A DNA stretch of 64,000 nt from Thermoflavimicrobium dichotomicum (GTDB lineage Bacteria > Bacillota > Bacilli > Thermoactinomycetales > Thermoactinomycetaceae). Below the pieces are notes generated by a model. The model did not search any database. It was not told where the DNA came from and saw only the letters and a list, made by a program, of their open reading frames with translations. The stretch is taken from the NCBI RefSeq assembly GCF_900114055.1, contig NZ_FORR01000001.1:372001-436000 (forward strand). The letters are read 5' to 3'. Shown in pieces: positions 48,182-56,116 of the stretch (position 1 is the stretch's first letter; each line of letters opens with the position of its first letter). The position numbers and the translations under genes are program-made.

Positions 48182-49317
48182 GCAAATGCTTGGCTAATTT
48201 CACGGATGGCCTGAATAAATTGATCAATGTCTGTTTCTGTATTAAAGTATCCCGGACTGACTCGCACTGCACCGATTTGCTCCGTTTTCATCTGTTGGTG
48301 GGCCAAGAAAGCACAGTGCAAACCAGCCCGCACCGCGATCTGATAATGTTGATCCAAAATCATGGCCACTTCTGTTCCGCTTACATTGGATAAATTAAAG
48401 GAAACAATCGGGAGTTCAGGTGGCTCTAACGTATATAGCTGTACCTCCCGGATGTTTGATAACCCTTCCCACAGTCGATATAGCAATTTCATTTCATGTT
48501 CATAGATTTTCTCGATCCCTGTTTCCAAAATAAACTGAACTCCTGCGCCCAATCCAGCAATTCCCGGTGTGTTCGGTGTACCGCTCTCAAAACCCGTCGG
48601 ACGCTCAACAGGTTGTTGCAGCTCCTCAGAGCGACTTCCCGTTCCACCTTGAATCATGGGTTCCAATGGGACAGATTCATGCACATATAAGCCACCTGTT
48701 CCCTGCGGACCAAATAAACTTTTATGTCCCGGAAAAGCAAGCAGATCAATGGGAAGTTGCTCTACATGAATAGGAACAAGACCAGCCGTCTGTGCTGCAT
48801 CCACTAAGTAAAATACACCGTGTTTCCGTGCAACTTCACCAATTTCTTCAATGGGTAAAATCTCCCCTGACACATTGGAACCATGAATGGTAACAATTAA
48901 TCGGGTATTTTCTTGAATCGATTGCTCTACTTGTTTTGCCCATCCTAACTTGGCATCATATGAGAGATATGTCACTTGCACTTTCTCTTTCTGTTGTAAA
49001 AAAGCAACAGGACGTGCAACCGCATTATGCTCCCAACCCGTCAAAATCACATGATCTCCCGGTCTAACCAAACCTTTGATGGCTTGATTTAACGCTTGTG
49101 TCGTATTGGCAAAAAACAATAGATTGCTAGGATCCTTGATTCCTAGCAATTGAGTCAAGAGCTGACGTGTATGGGCAATAGCCTGATTGGCTCGCCTTGC
49201 CAGTTGGTGATTTCCTCGTCCTGGGTTGGCACCATATTCTTCAATGGCTTGTTTCACCGCATCTGCCACACCTTTAGGTTTGGGCCATGTAGAAGCTGCA
49301 TTATCCAAGTAAATCAT
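48178..49317 (-). CDS. Cysteine desulfurase-like class V aminotransferase
   Basis: A 379-aa PLP enzyme of the cysteine desulfurase-like family. Seen: YLDNAASTWPKP at the N-terminus, HNAVARP, the PLP-contacting DAAQTAG, and the Schiff-base lysine in AFPGHKSLFGPQGTGG. The C-terminal RAGLHCAFLAHQ carries the cysteine that would hold persulfide. No SufE/SufU partner is adjacent, so sulfur acceptor and role are unknown. The ATG overlaps the parB stop (ATGA). Confidence 0.9.
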   Translation of the reverse strand: MIYLDNAASTWPKPKGVADAVKQAIEEYGANPGRGNHQLARRANQAIAHTRQLLTQLLGIKDPSNLLFFANTTQALNQAIKGLVRPGDHVILTGWEHNAVARPVAFLQQKEKVQVTYLSYDAKLGWAKQVEQSIQENTRLIVTIHGSNVSGEILPIEEIGEVARKHGVFYLVDAAQTAGLVPIHVEQLPIDLLAFPGHKSLFGPQGTGGLYVHESVPLEPMIQGGTGSRSEELQQPVERPTGFESGTPNTPGIAGLGAGVQFILETGIEKIYEHEMKLLYRLWEGLSNIREVQLYTLEPPELPIVSFNLSNVSGTEVAMILDQHYQIAVRAGLHCAFLAHQQMKTEQIGAVRVSPGYFNTETDIDQFIQAIREISQAFA

Positions 49318-50177
49318 CCGATCACCCGATCCTGATGTAATAATTCAATTAACCGTTCGAGTTCACGTTCTGAATAATATTCGATCTCGATTTTCCCTTT
49401 ACGTCGACCATGTTTAATTTTTACTGGTGTACTCAACAGCTGTTGTAATAAATCCTCATATCGACGAATGCTTGGATCTACTTCAACTTTTTCCTTGTTT
49501 TTTTCCTTTTTTAACGGATGCTGGTTCACTTTTTGCACCCATTCTTCCAGTTCACGTACACTGGCTCCTTCTCTCTTAACTTTCTCCGCCAGCTTTTTTT
49601 GCAACTCCACATCTTTTACCCCTAACAAAGCACGAGCATGCCCCATGGATAATGTTCCACGTGAAACATCTTCTTGAATCTCGCTCGGCAACTGTAACAG
49701 ACGCAGAAAGTTTGTTACATGTGGACGGCTTTTCCCAACCCGTTCTGCCAGTTGTTCTTGAGTCAATGAAAAATGTTTCATTAATTTTTCATATGCATGG
49801 GCAATTTCAATCGGATTGAGATCTTCACGTTGGAGGTTTTCCACCAAGGCAATCTCCATCATCTGATTATCATTTAACTCTCTCACAACAACGGGTACCT
49901 TTTTTAAGTCCAGTCTTTTAGCAGCCTGAAACCGCCGTTCTCCAGCAACAATCTCATACCCACGAATACTTTTCCTTACCACCAAGGGTTGGATAATTCC
50001 ATGCTGTTTAATCGATTCGCTTAATTCGTTCAGAGCTTCATCATCAAAGTGCTTACGTGGTTGGTAGGGATTGGGACGCAGTTCATCGATGCCAACTTCA
50101 GTGACAACATCATCCTCAGCAACCTCCATTTGCGGAAACAAGGAGCCCAATCCCCTACCTAATCCCTTATTGCTCAT
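49314..50177 (-). CDS. parB: Chromosome partitioning protein ParB (Spo0J)
   Basis: A 287-aa CTP-dependent DNA clamp that loads at parS. It contains the N-terminal ParA-activating MSNKGLGRGLGSLFPQ, the CTP-binding boxes RPNPYQPRKHF and GERRFQAA, ENLQREDLNPIE, the HTH (TQEQLAERVGKSRPHVTNFLRLL) and the C-terminal dimerisation domain. It overlaps the parA stop by 11 bp, so translation is coupled to the intron-interrupted parA. It contains one parS in its own coding sequence. Confidence 0.97.
   Translation of the reverse strand: MSNKGLGRGLGSLFPQMEVAEDDVVTEVGIDELRPNPYQPRKHFDDEALNELSESIKQHGIIQPLVVRKSIRGYEIVAGERRFQAAKRLDLKKVPVVVRELNDNQMMEIALVENLQREDLNPIEIAHAYEKLMKHFSLTQEQLAERVGKSRPHVTNFLRLLQLPSEIQEDVSRGTLSMGHARALLGVKDVELQKKLAEKVKREGASVRELEEWVQKVNQHPLKKEKNKEKVEVDPSIRRYEDLLQQLLSTPVKIKHGRRKGKIEIEYYSERELERLIELLHQDRVIG
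49653..49668. promoter_or_regulatory. parS site within parB
   Basis: TGTTCCACGTGAAACA, a perfect match to the Bacillus parS consensus TGTTNCACGTGAAACA. One parS inside the parB gene is also found in B. subtilis. Confidence 0.97.
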
Positions 50178-50886
50178 GACAAATCACTTCCTTAGCTAAT
50201 TCAAGATAACATTCAGCTCCACGCGAACGAGCATCATACATTAAAATGGGCTTGCCATGACTGGGTGCTTCACTTAACCGAACATTTCGTGGAATCACGG
50301 TTTGATAAACTTTTGAGCCGAAATATTTTTGCACTTCTTCCATGACTTGTACAGATAAGTTGGTTCGTTTATCAAACATGGTTAATAAAACACCTTCAAT
50401 GCCCAGATGCTTATTTAAGTGTTTTTGTACAAGGCGAATGGTATTAAGTAGCTGTCCTAATCCTTCTAAAGCATAAAACTCACATTGAATTGGAATCATC
50501 ACTGTTTCTGCAGCCGTTAATGCATTGAGAGTAATGATTCCCAAGGACGGAGGACAATCGATAAAAATGTAATGAAAGTCATTTTTGATATACTGCAGTG
50601 CCCTTTTTAAACGCATTTCGCGTGAGATTGCTTGAGCTAGCTCAATTTCTACTCCTGCCAATTTAATGGTTGCAGGAATTACCCATAAATTACTTACCGA
50701 AGTGGACAAAATGACTTCATTTGCCGTCATTTCATTCATAAGTACATCATAAATGCAATGTTTTACATCGGATTTATTAATTCCCAAGCCACTGGTTGTA
50801 TTTCCCTGAGGATCAATATCTACAATAAGCACTTTACGTCCCAAAGAAGCCAAACTGGCCGCAAGGTTGATTGCTGTTGTTGTTTT
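50167..50886 (-). CDS. parA: ParA (Soj) chromosome partitioning ATPase, 3' exon
   Basis: Second exon of an interrupted parA. It resumes at the P-loop lysine (KTTTAINLAASLA) and continues through VDIDPQGNTTSGLG (Walker A' signature), IFIDCPPSLG (Walker B) and VIPRNVRLSEAPSHG to the stop. Joined to the 15 codons at 52770-52814 it gives an uninterrupted 254-aa ParA, the normal Soj length, with the intact P-loop KGGVGKTTT. The apparent upstream start in the continuous frame (to 50958) is intron sequence and has no meaning for the protein. ParA dimerises on ATP, binds DNA non-specifically and regulates DnaA and origin separation with ParB. Function requires intron splicing. Confidence 0.95.
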   Translation of the reverse strand, partial: KTTTAINLAASLASLGRKVLIVDIDPQGNTTSGLGINKSDVKHCIYDVLMNEMTANEVILSTSVSNLWVIPATIKLAGVEIELAQAISREMRLKRALQYIKNDFHYIFIDCPPSLGIITLNALTAAETVMIPIQCEFYALEGLGQLLNTIRLVQKHLNKHLGIEGVLLTMFDKRTNLSVQVMEEVQKYFGSKVYQTVIPRNVRLSEAPSHGKPILMYDARSRGAECYLELAKEVICHEQ

Positions 50887-50943
50887 GTAGGGTAGAGAAT
50901 TGGCGCCTTGCATTTGCAATGCAGGTTTCCAGCCTCCCCCTCC

Positions 50944-50977
50944 GAACCGAACGTACACCTTTCGATGTATTCGGCTC
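50944..50977 (-). ncRNA. Group II intron domain V
   Basis: A 34-nt hairpin starting GAGCCG (with the catalytic AGC), with a CGAAAG tetraloop region in the middle and CGGTTC closing. Length, triad and loop all match the active-site domain of group II introns. It lies 33 nt downstream of the maturase stop. Confidence 0.95.
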
Positions 50978-51009
50978 TCCAGTTGTCGCTAAGCCGGAAG
51001 TTGAATCAT

Positions 51010-52257
51010 CTATTCCATCTTGATTGGATGATGGCAGCGTCGAATCGGATATGGAAAATACACCATCCACTTTTCTTGGCCATCAGCTGTAAGGTATGTG
51101 GTTCCAATCGTGGTTCGTTGCATCTTTGAGTGGGTGAACCCATACTTGTCGATCACCTTTTGCATCGAACATTTTTCCTTACTTGCGATGGTTTTCAGCA
51201 GGCTTCGAAAGTGATAATAACGAAATTTCCCCAACTTTTTATTTACATCATGAGCAAAGCAGTAATAATTATATAGACTGCTGATCTCTTGATGATATAG
51301 AGAAATGATCTTTGGCACAGGCAAATGGATGCGTGCAGAATAATGAGTCGGTCTCCCATTTTTCATAAAAGGCCGAAGCTTTTCTTGCAGCACAGGTTGT
51401 GGAACAAGATACAGAAGTCTCCCATTCTTTGCACGAGTAATATGGTAGCCCATAAACAAAAGTAATTGTTCCCGTAAACTGATCACCTGGCTTTGTTCTG
51501 GATCTAACTCCAAACGATATTGCTGGTCTAAAAATGCCATCAATTTTTGTTGGCATTCCACAGCCATGCTCTTTGGGCCTTGAACGAAAATCAACAAATC
51601 ATCCACATGTCGAATGTACTTCATCTTCCCCTGAGATGCATACGCGTCCGCAAAATGATCCATCCAAACATCCAATGGTTGTAAATATATATGCGCCAAC
51701 AAGAATGCTAGCTTCTGATCTTTTGATCCAAAAGGTGGTTGTATATATCCTGCCTGAAGAAAACGTCGAATCAATTCAAGCAAACGTCCATCTTGGATCT
51801 TGTTACTGAGTTGATGAAGTAATAAGGATGGGGACATCTGTGAAAAGAAATGCCTGATCTTTCCTCTGAATACCCAATGCGCTCCACTGGCTAATGATTC
51901 AATCTTATGTAGAAAAGGAATAACAGCCACATCCCCGTTGACCCCACCTGTAGTACGCAAAAATAGCGGTTCATATATCGCACGGAGGAGCAAATAAAGG
52001 ATTTCCTGGACCAGTCGATCTATATCGCTTATTCTGCTTTGCTCACGTGAAAGAAATTGAGGATAATATTGCTCATTCCTCAATTTTTGAAGAGTGGATT
52101 GAATGGTATCTGCACTCACTTGTATATGAAGTTTTTTTTGAGCGAACAAATAAAAGTCAGGATTAAAAAAGTTACGATACAACCGCTGAAAAACAAAAGA
52201 TGGATTTTCTTTCGACTTCCGGCCTAGTAATGATAAGATTACTTCGGCTCTCTGCAT
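51010..52257 (-). CDS. ltrA: Group II intron reverse transcriptase/maturase
   Basis: A 415-aa intron-encoded protein. The RT domain has LLLRAIYEPLF and HWVFRGKIRHFFSQMSP early, a QPPFGSKDQKLAFLLAHIYL stretch, and an active-site box RHVDDLLIFVQG. The usual YADD is therefore HVDD, keeping both catalytic aspartates but replacing the tyrosine. Domain X (maturase, about 290-370) contains the expected basic helices. No HNH endonuclease domain follows. It starts with ATG 52255-52257, 8 nt after GGAGG. It should bind its intron to promote splicing and may support mobility without target cleavage. Confidence 0.88.
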   Translation of the reverse strand: MQRAEVILSLLGRKSKENPSFVFQRLYRNFFNPDFYLFAQKKLHIQVSADTIQSTLQKLRNEQYYPQFLSREQSRISDIDRLVQEILYLLLRAIYEPLFLRTTGGVNGDVAVIPFLHKIESLASGAHWVFRGKIRHFFSQMSPSLLLHQLSNKIQDGRLLELIRRFLQAGYIQPPFGSKDQKLAFLLAHIYLQPLDVWMDHFADAYASQGKMKYIRHVDDLLIFVQGPKSMAVECQQKLMAFLDQQYRLELDPEQSQVISLREQLLLFMGYHITRAKNGRLLYLVPQPVLQEKLRPFMKNGRPTHYSARIHLPVPKIISLYHQEISSLYNYYCFAHDVNKKLGKFRYYHFRSLLKTIASKEKCSMQKVIDKYGFTHSKMQRTTIGTTYLTADGQEKWMVYFPYPIRRCHHPIKME

Positions 52258-52769
52258 TACGCATACCTCCGTAATTTATCATTTCGACAACCTGCCTTCC
52301 TTCGCCATGTGATTGGCTTTCCCAATCTCGGACTACTATGAAGGCTCCGCAGCCATAGCAGATTGAATACTGCCGTAGGCTGTCTCCGTTTAGATCATGT
52401 GAATACGTGGAGTGACTTAGGTTCCCGTTCGCTTCTTTAACGTATCCATCGATACGCCGGGGAGAGATAGAGAGTGCAATCGGTGTTGGCAAAGCCGTTT
52501 GCAATCTCTCCCGTGTACGTCTCAATTAGCTTTCGTACACCTCGGTGGTTTGAGCAAAGAAGCTGGGTTTAAAGCAGTCTAGCCTTAACCATATCACTCC
52601 ATTGGCCTCGCATATCAACCAGCTAGCTAATTTCACCGGTCATATGCTTTGCTGACATGCTATGTTCCCCTTTGATGTTTCCATCTCAGGTAAGTCAGCT
52701 GGCCATCAGGATCTCTCTCTAATCCTGAACCCTCTTTAGGGCAGTATTCACAGATCCTTACGGACGCAC

Positions 52770-52814
52770 GCCAACTCCACCTTTTTGATTTGCAATCGCT
52801 ATAATTCTCCCCAC
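52770..52814 (-). CDS. parA: ParA (Soj), 5' exon
   Basis: Fifteen codons from the GTG at 52812-52814: MGRIIAIANQKGGVG. The start lies 6 nt after AGAGGTG. The exon stops inside the P-loop, with the next codon of the mature message (AAA, K16) on the other side of the intron at 50884-50886. If unspliced, translation runs straight into the ribozyme and ends early. Confidence 0.93.
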
Positions 52815-53202
52815 TTCTTTCACCTCTCTTAATTCATTATCACATCTTGTGGTTTCATGGGCACTGCTCACATGTAACCAGTAGGAACCTTTCCAATCTG
52901 CCTGTCTTTTGAAAAACGGATTGACTCCCTTTAAGCTATATCAACATTTCACTGAAGCGAAGATCGGGATCAAATTTTCATTAAGTGAAAAATGATCCCT
53001 TTTTCTTTTTCAGTTAAAGGATGGAGCAATCCTAAACAAAACGGGACTTATCAGTTTTACGATAACACAAAATTATTTTCTTGCCATCTCCTAATGATAA
53101 GAATTTTGTTGAAAGAGCGACTTGAACAAGGCAATCTTCCATGCAAGCAGCTTTTTGAAAGAAGTAGAGTAAGGAAAAAGGATGGACAGGCATTATAGGC
53201 GA
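52815..53202. other. Intergenic region between noc and parA
   Basis: A 388-nt stretch. It must hold the parA promoter, which I cannot fix with confidence. It carries a plus-strand terminator (separate entry) but no supported gene; a plus-strand frame of 68 codons at 52992-53198 starts inside that terminator and lacks a ribosome-binding site. Confidence 0.5.
52966..53011 (+). terminator. Orphan plus-strand rho-independent terminator
   Basis: The stem GGGATCA...TTTTCA / TGAAAA...TGATCCC (52966-52999) is followed on the plus strand by TTTTTTCTTTTT. Neither neighbouring gene is on the plus strand, so it may end an unannotated RNA reading away from parA. Confidence 0.65.
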
Positions 53203-53240
53203 AAAGTGGGAGCAGGACAGAAAAATGTCCTCTCCCGCTC
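53203..53240 (-). terminator. Terminator after noc
   Basis: The stem GGGAGcAGGACA / TGTCCTctCCC (53208-53236) has a short A-rich loop. The minus strand continues ACTTTTCG. Confidence 0.7.
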
Positions 53241-53280
53241 CATCCTCTATCTATGATTCATACTTGAATAAATCCCCCAT

Positions 53281-54099
53281 CTATTTTGGAATCCGGATGA
53301 CTAACTCATAAAATTGATCACTCTCATGTTCATCTGTCATCACATCAATTCCCGATTCTTTAATCATATGAATCGACTGACGAACTGTATTTACGGCAAT
53401 TCTTAAATCACGTGATACAGATCGACGACGTGCACTTTTCACCGGCCTTTTTTGCTCTTTCTCTAAAATTTTGCGAACCCTTTCTTCCGTCTGCTTCACA
53501 TTCAAATCTCGCTCCAGTATTTCCTCCAATACCTGCAATTGTATTTTCTCGTCTTTTAAGGCCAATAGTGAACGCGCATGGCGCTCGGTAATCGTTCTTT
53601 TCAATAACTCCTTTTGTACTGATTGGGGTAGTTGCAAAAGGCGAAGCTTGTTGGCAATGGTCGATTGCCCTTTTCCCAAACGCTGCGCCAAACTTTCTTG
53701 TGTCAACTGGTGAAGTTCAATCAGTTTTTGATATGCATATGCTTCCTCAATAGCTGTTAACCCTTCTCTTTGTAAATTCTCGATCAGGGCTGCTGAAGCA
53801 GCTTGACTATCGGTCATTTCTTTGATAATGGCAGGAATCGTCATCAATTTCAGTTTTTTTACTGCACGTAACCTTCGTTCACCAGCAATCAGTTCATAAG
53901 TATTCTCCTTTCTTCGTACAACAATCGGTTGAATAATTCCATGGGAACGAATGGTTTGACATAATTCGTCAATCCGCTCATCATTAAAAATAGTTCGGGG
54001 TTGATATGGACTCGGTTCAATCTCTTCAACAGGTATGTGTTTGACAACCTCCTGTTCTTTATCACCCAAGCCTAACCAACGTGTAAATGATTCTTTCAT
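53281..54099 (-). CDS. noc: Nucleoid occlusion protein
   Basis: A 272-aa ParB paralogue that prevents division over the nucleoid. The N-terminal [15 protein letters not shown] is the amphipathic membrane-targeting segment specific to Noc. The CTP-binding boxes [10 protein letters not shown] and [24 protein letters not shown] and the HTH ([23 protein letters not shown]) follow. It belongs next to rsmG in Bacillus; here a plus-strand cassette separates them. No Noc-binding site (ATTTCCCGGGAAAT) is seen in the window. Confidence 0.93.
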   Translation of the reverse strand: MKESFTRWLGLGDKEQEVVKHIPVEEIEPSPYQPRTIFNDERIDELCQTIRSHGIIQPIVVRRKENTYELIAGERRLRAVKKLKLMTIPAIIKEMTDSQAASAALIENLQREGLTAIEEAYAYQKLIELHQLTQESLAQRLGKGQSTIANKLRLLQLPQSVQKELLKRTITERHARSLLALKDEKIQLQVLEEILERDLNVKQTEERVRKILEKEQKRPVKSARRRSVSRDLRIAVNTVRQSIHMIKESGIDVMTDEHESDQFYELVIRIPK

Positions 54100-54358
54100 T
54101 GATCCCGGCGCCTATATTTGCATTCCAAAAGATCAAATAGCGCCTTCCCTCCCTTGTGCTGGAATAAAGATAGCGAGAAAACCAACACAACATCTCATCA
54201 TTTCGCTACAAACATCAGCCAGTCGACTCGCTCTCTTTCCCTCCCAAAGGAGATGATTTTTTCTAGCAGCCGACTCATTATTTCAATTGAGAGCTATGTA
54301 AGGTAAATAAAGTAAACCAATATATTACATTCGCTGCCTATTTCTTACTACCTGCTCA

Positions 54359-54374
54359 TGTTCCACGTGAAACA
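54359..54374. promoter_or_regulatory. parS site upstream of the ParM-like gene
   Basis: A second perfect TGTTCCACGTGAAACA. It lies between noc and the ParM-like gene, 175 bp from the latter's promoter. ParB spreading from it would cover both promoters. Confidence 0.97.
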
Positions 54375-54548
54375 TTGACACAAATTTTACTGATTCCCAA
54401 CCAAAGAGAGGAGGATTTCATCTCTTGCTAATAAAGTTTCCTGTCAATTCAATAGATATTTCCCCCTTTTTTTCATCACTCAAAATAAATAAAAAAGAAA
54501 GTCTCTAATAAAATAATAGAATAGAATTTAACAATCGATTATACCTTA

Positions 54549-54578
54549 TTGACCCTTATCCTAAGCTACTGATAGAAT
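54549..54578 (+). promoter_or_regulatory. Sigma-A promoter of the ParM-like gene
   Basis: TTGACC (-35, 54549-54554) and TAGAAT (-10, 54573-54578) with an 18-bp spacer, 34 bp before the ATG. AAAGGAGG serves as ribosome-binding site. Confidence 0.6.
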
Positions 54579-54611
54579 CGTTCACAGAAAGACCAAAAGG
54601 AGGCAAAGCAA

Positions 54612-55802
54612 ATGAGTGCACCTGTATACATAGGCAATGACCAAGGGTACTATGGTACAAAGGTCGTTAGCCGTGCAAATGGAAAGTTTTATAAAATGTT
54701 TATTCGAAACATGGTTGTTCCAAACCGGGTTGGAGAAATCACTTATAATAATGACCCACACAACATTATGTACAGAGAAGTAGAAGGAGATCGCGAATGG
54801 TTTGTTGGAAAGCTGGCTATTGAGCAGTCTGGCGATGATGAACTGTTCGACTCTCATAAACGTCGTCTCTTCAGTCCAACCTGGTTCCGTGAACAGGAAT
54901 ATCTGATTATGTTCCGTGTAAGTACAGGTCTTATGTTACAAGGCAATACAGAACCGATTGTTTCCGTCGCTCTTCCTACTGATAGCTATATTGATTACAA
55001 AGACGAGCTAAAACGAAGATTAATTGGAAAACACAGCTTTGAAGTCAAACAGGGAAATCTGCCTTATAGAAAAATTGAATTCGAAATCAAAAAAGAGAAT
55101 TTGTTTGTCATTAGTCAGCCAATGGCTACCTTATTCCATATCGCTTTAGACCGAGATGGAAATCTGTTAAACGAAGATTTGTTTATTCAAAAAGTAAGTA
55201 TCAATGATTTGGGATTTGGCACATCGGATATTGAAACATTGCACGGTGAAACCATTATCAAACGTCAAAGCTTTACTTCACGCTATGCAATGTTAACCGT
55301 ATATCAACTGCTTGCTAAAAAATTATTAGAATTTACACGCAGTGTAGACCCTGAACAACATGGTAAGGAGTATCCTATCTGGAGTCTGCCCCGTATTGTC
55401 AGCTCCGGCGAAATCAGCTTTAAAGGAAAAGTGCACGACGTTAGCCAAATTGTTTCAGAATGTATCAAAGAAGTGGGTCAAAGTTTGGTCGATGAGGTAT
55501 GGAATCGCCTTGATTATGGTGACGACATTACCTATATCATCCTGACCGGTGGCGCTTCGATTCCATTTAAACCTTTTTACAGAGAGCGCTTTGGCGACAA
55601 ATTGATCTTCGCTGAAGATTATGGTATTGAGGCACAATTTGCCAATGCTTTTGGGTTATGCAAATTCTCCCAATCCAAATCCAAAGCGGTTCCAGTGAAA
55701 GATCTTCTTGAAGCAGCCGCAACCATTCAACAAGAATTTACTGTTCCTGATGCTTCAAACGAACCAGTTGTATCCAAGAAACAAAAAGCGGCAAAAAAAT
55801 AA
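54612..55802 (+). CDS. ParM/Alp7A-type actin-like protein
   Basis: A 396-aa actin-fold ATPase of the plasmid-segregation class. Phosphate-1 motif GNDQGYYGTK (residues about 8-17), phosphate-2 INDLGFGTSDIETL (about 200) and adenosine motif ILTGGAS (about 313) are in the proper order. The C-terminus has a basic AxKK tail (SKKQKAAKK). Such proteins polymerise into filaments that push or position DNA. It is chromosomal here, plus-strand, between noc and rsmG. Classical operons have a small DNA-binding ParR gene directly downstream; here a terminator and then a large disordered protein follow. Replication/segregation accessory or cytoskeletal function is inferred. Confidence 0.85.
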   Translation: MSAPVYIGNDQGYYGTKVVSRANGKFYKMFIRNMVVPNRVGEITYNNDPHNIMYREVEGDREWFVGKLAIEQSGDDELFDSHKRRLFSPTWFREQEYLIMFRVSTGLMLQGNTEPIVSVALPTDSYIDYKDELKRRLIGKHSFEVKQGNLPYRKIEFEIKKENLFVISQPMATLFHIALDRDGNLLNEDLFIQKVSINDLGFGTSDIETLHGETIIKRQSFTSRYAMLTVYQLLAKKLLEFTRSVDPEQHGKEYPIWSLPRIVSSGEISFKGKVHDVSQIVSECIKEVGQSLVDEVWNRLDYGDDITYIILTGGASIPFKPFYRERFGDKLIFAEDYGIEAQFANAFGLCKFSQSKSKAVPVKDLLEAAATIQQEFTVPDASNEPVVSKKQKAAKK

Positions 55803-55805
55803 GAA

Positions 55806-55848
55806 ATCATACCCCCAAAAATATGATTTTGGGGGTATGATATTTTTA
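55806..55848 (+). terminator. Terminator after the ParM-like gene
   Basis: A 15-bp stem ATCATACCCCCAAAA / TTTTGGGGGTATGAT is followed by ATTTTTATA. Very strong; it separates the actin gene from the 517-aa gene. Confidence 0.92.
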
Positions 55849-56116
55849 TATAAAATGTGAGAAAAAGGGGAACGAATATATAATATTATAAATTGGAACT
55901 AGCCATCCCCTTGAAAAAGAGAGATAATAAATGGAGGAGTTTTTAGGTTGTTAATCTTTATTCAAAGGAGGTGCCAAACTGTTACTTAAAACATAGAAAA
56001 CAGTCCATGCCCAAAGAGAAATATACCTATTGTCAATCGTTTTCATTGCACCTCTTTAGCCTATGCAGGCAATCATGGGAGTGGACTATTATCTATGTTT
56101 TTAGTAGCAGACAAAC

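Larger units (their letters stand above)
50887..52769 (-). mobile_element. Group II intron inserted in parA
   Basis: A 1883-nt intron on the minus strand. Its 5' end reads GTGCG (consensus GUGYG) and its 3' end reads AC (consensus AY). Domain V is at 50944-50977. Domain VI is formed by AGGG-GGAG against CTCT-A-CCCT near the 3' end, with bulged branch-point A at 50893. The last six exon bases, GTTGGC (IBS1, 52770-52775), are perfectly complementary to GCCAAC inside the intron at 52485-52490 (EBS1, intron nt 280-285). A reverse transcriptase/maturase frame occupies the middle. Insertion is in the same orientation as parA, as required for splicing. The subclass cannot be set by eye. Confidence 0.95.
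54100..54611. other. Divergent intergenic region noc / ParM-like
   Basis: 512 nt with a parS site and a good sigma-A promoter for the ParM-like gene (both listed). No iteron-like direct repeats of the parC type are visible, so the ParM partner probably does not bind here in the classical way. A 27-codon TTG frame after GAGGAGG (about 54429-54512) is too short to support. Confidence 0.6.

Noticed and set aside
50887-50958. Apparent N-terminal extension of the parA 3' exon (frame open to 50958)
   Set aside because: This is intron domain V/VI sequence; the true 5' end of parA is the exon at 52770-52814.
52172-52525. 117-codon minus-strand frame at the 5' side of the intron
   Set aside because: Lies within ribozyme domain I and overlaps the maturase start; structure, not coding.
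52992-53198. Plus-strand 68-codon frame between noc and parA
   Set aside because: Begins inside a terminator hairpin and has no ribosome-binding site.
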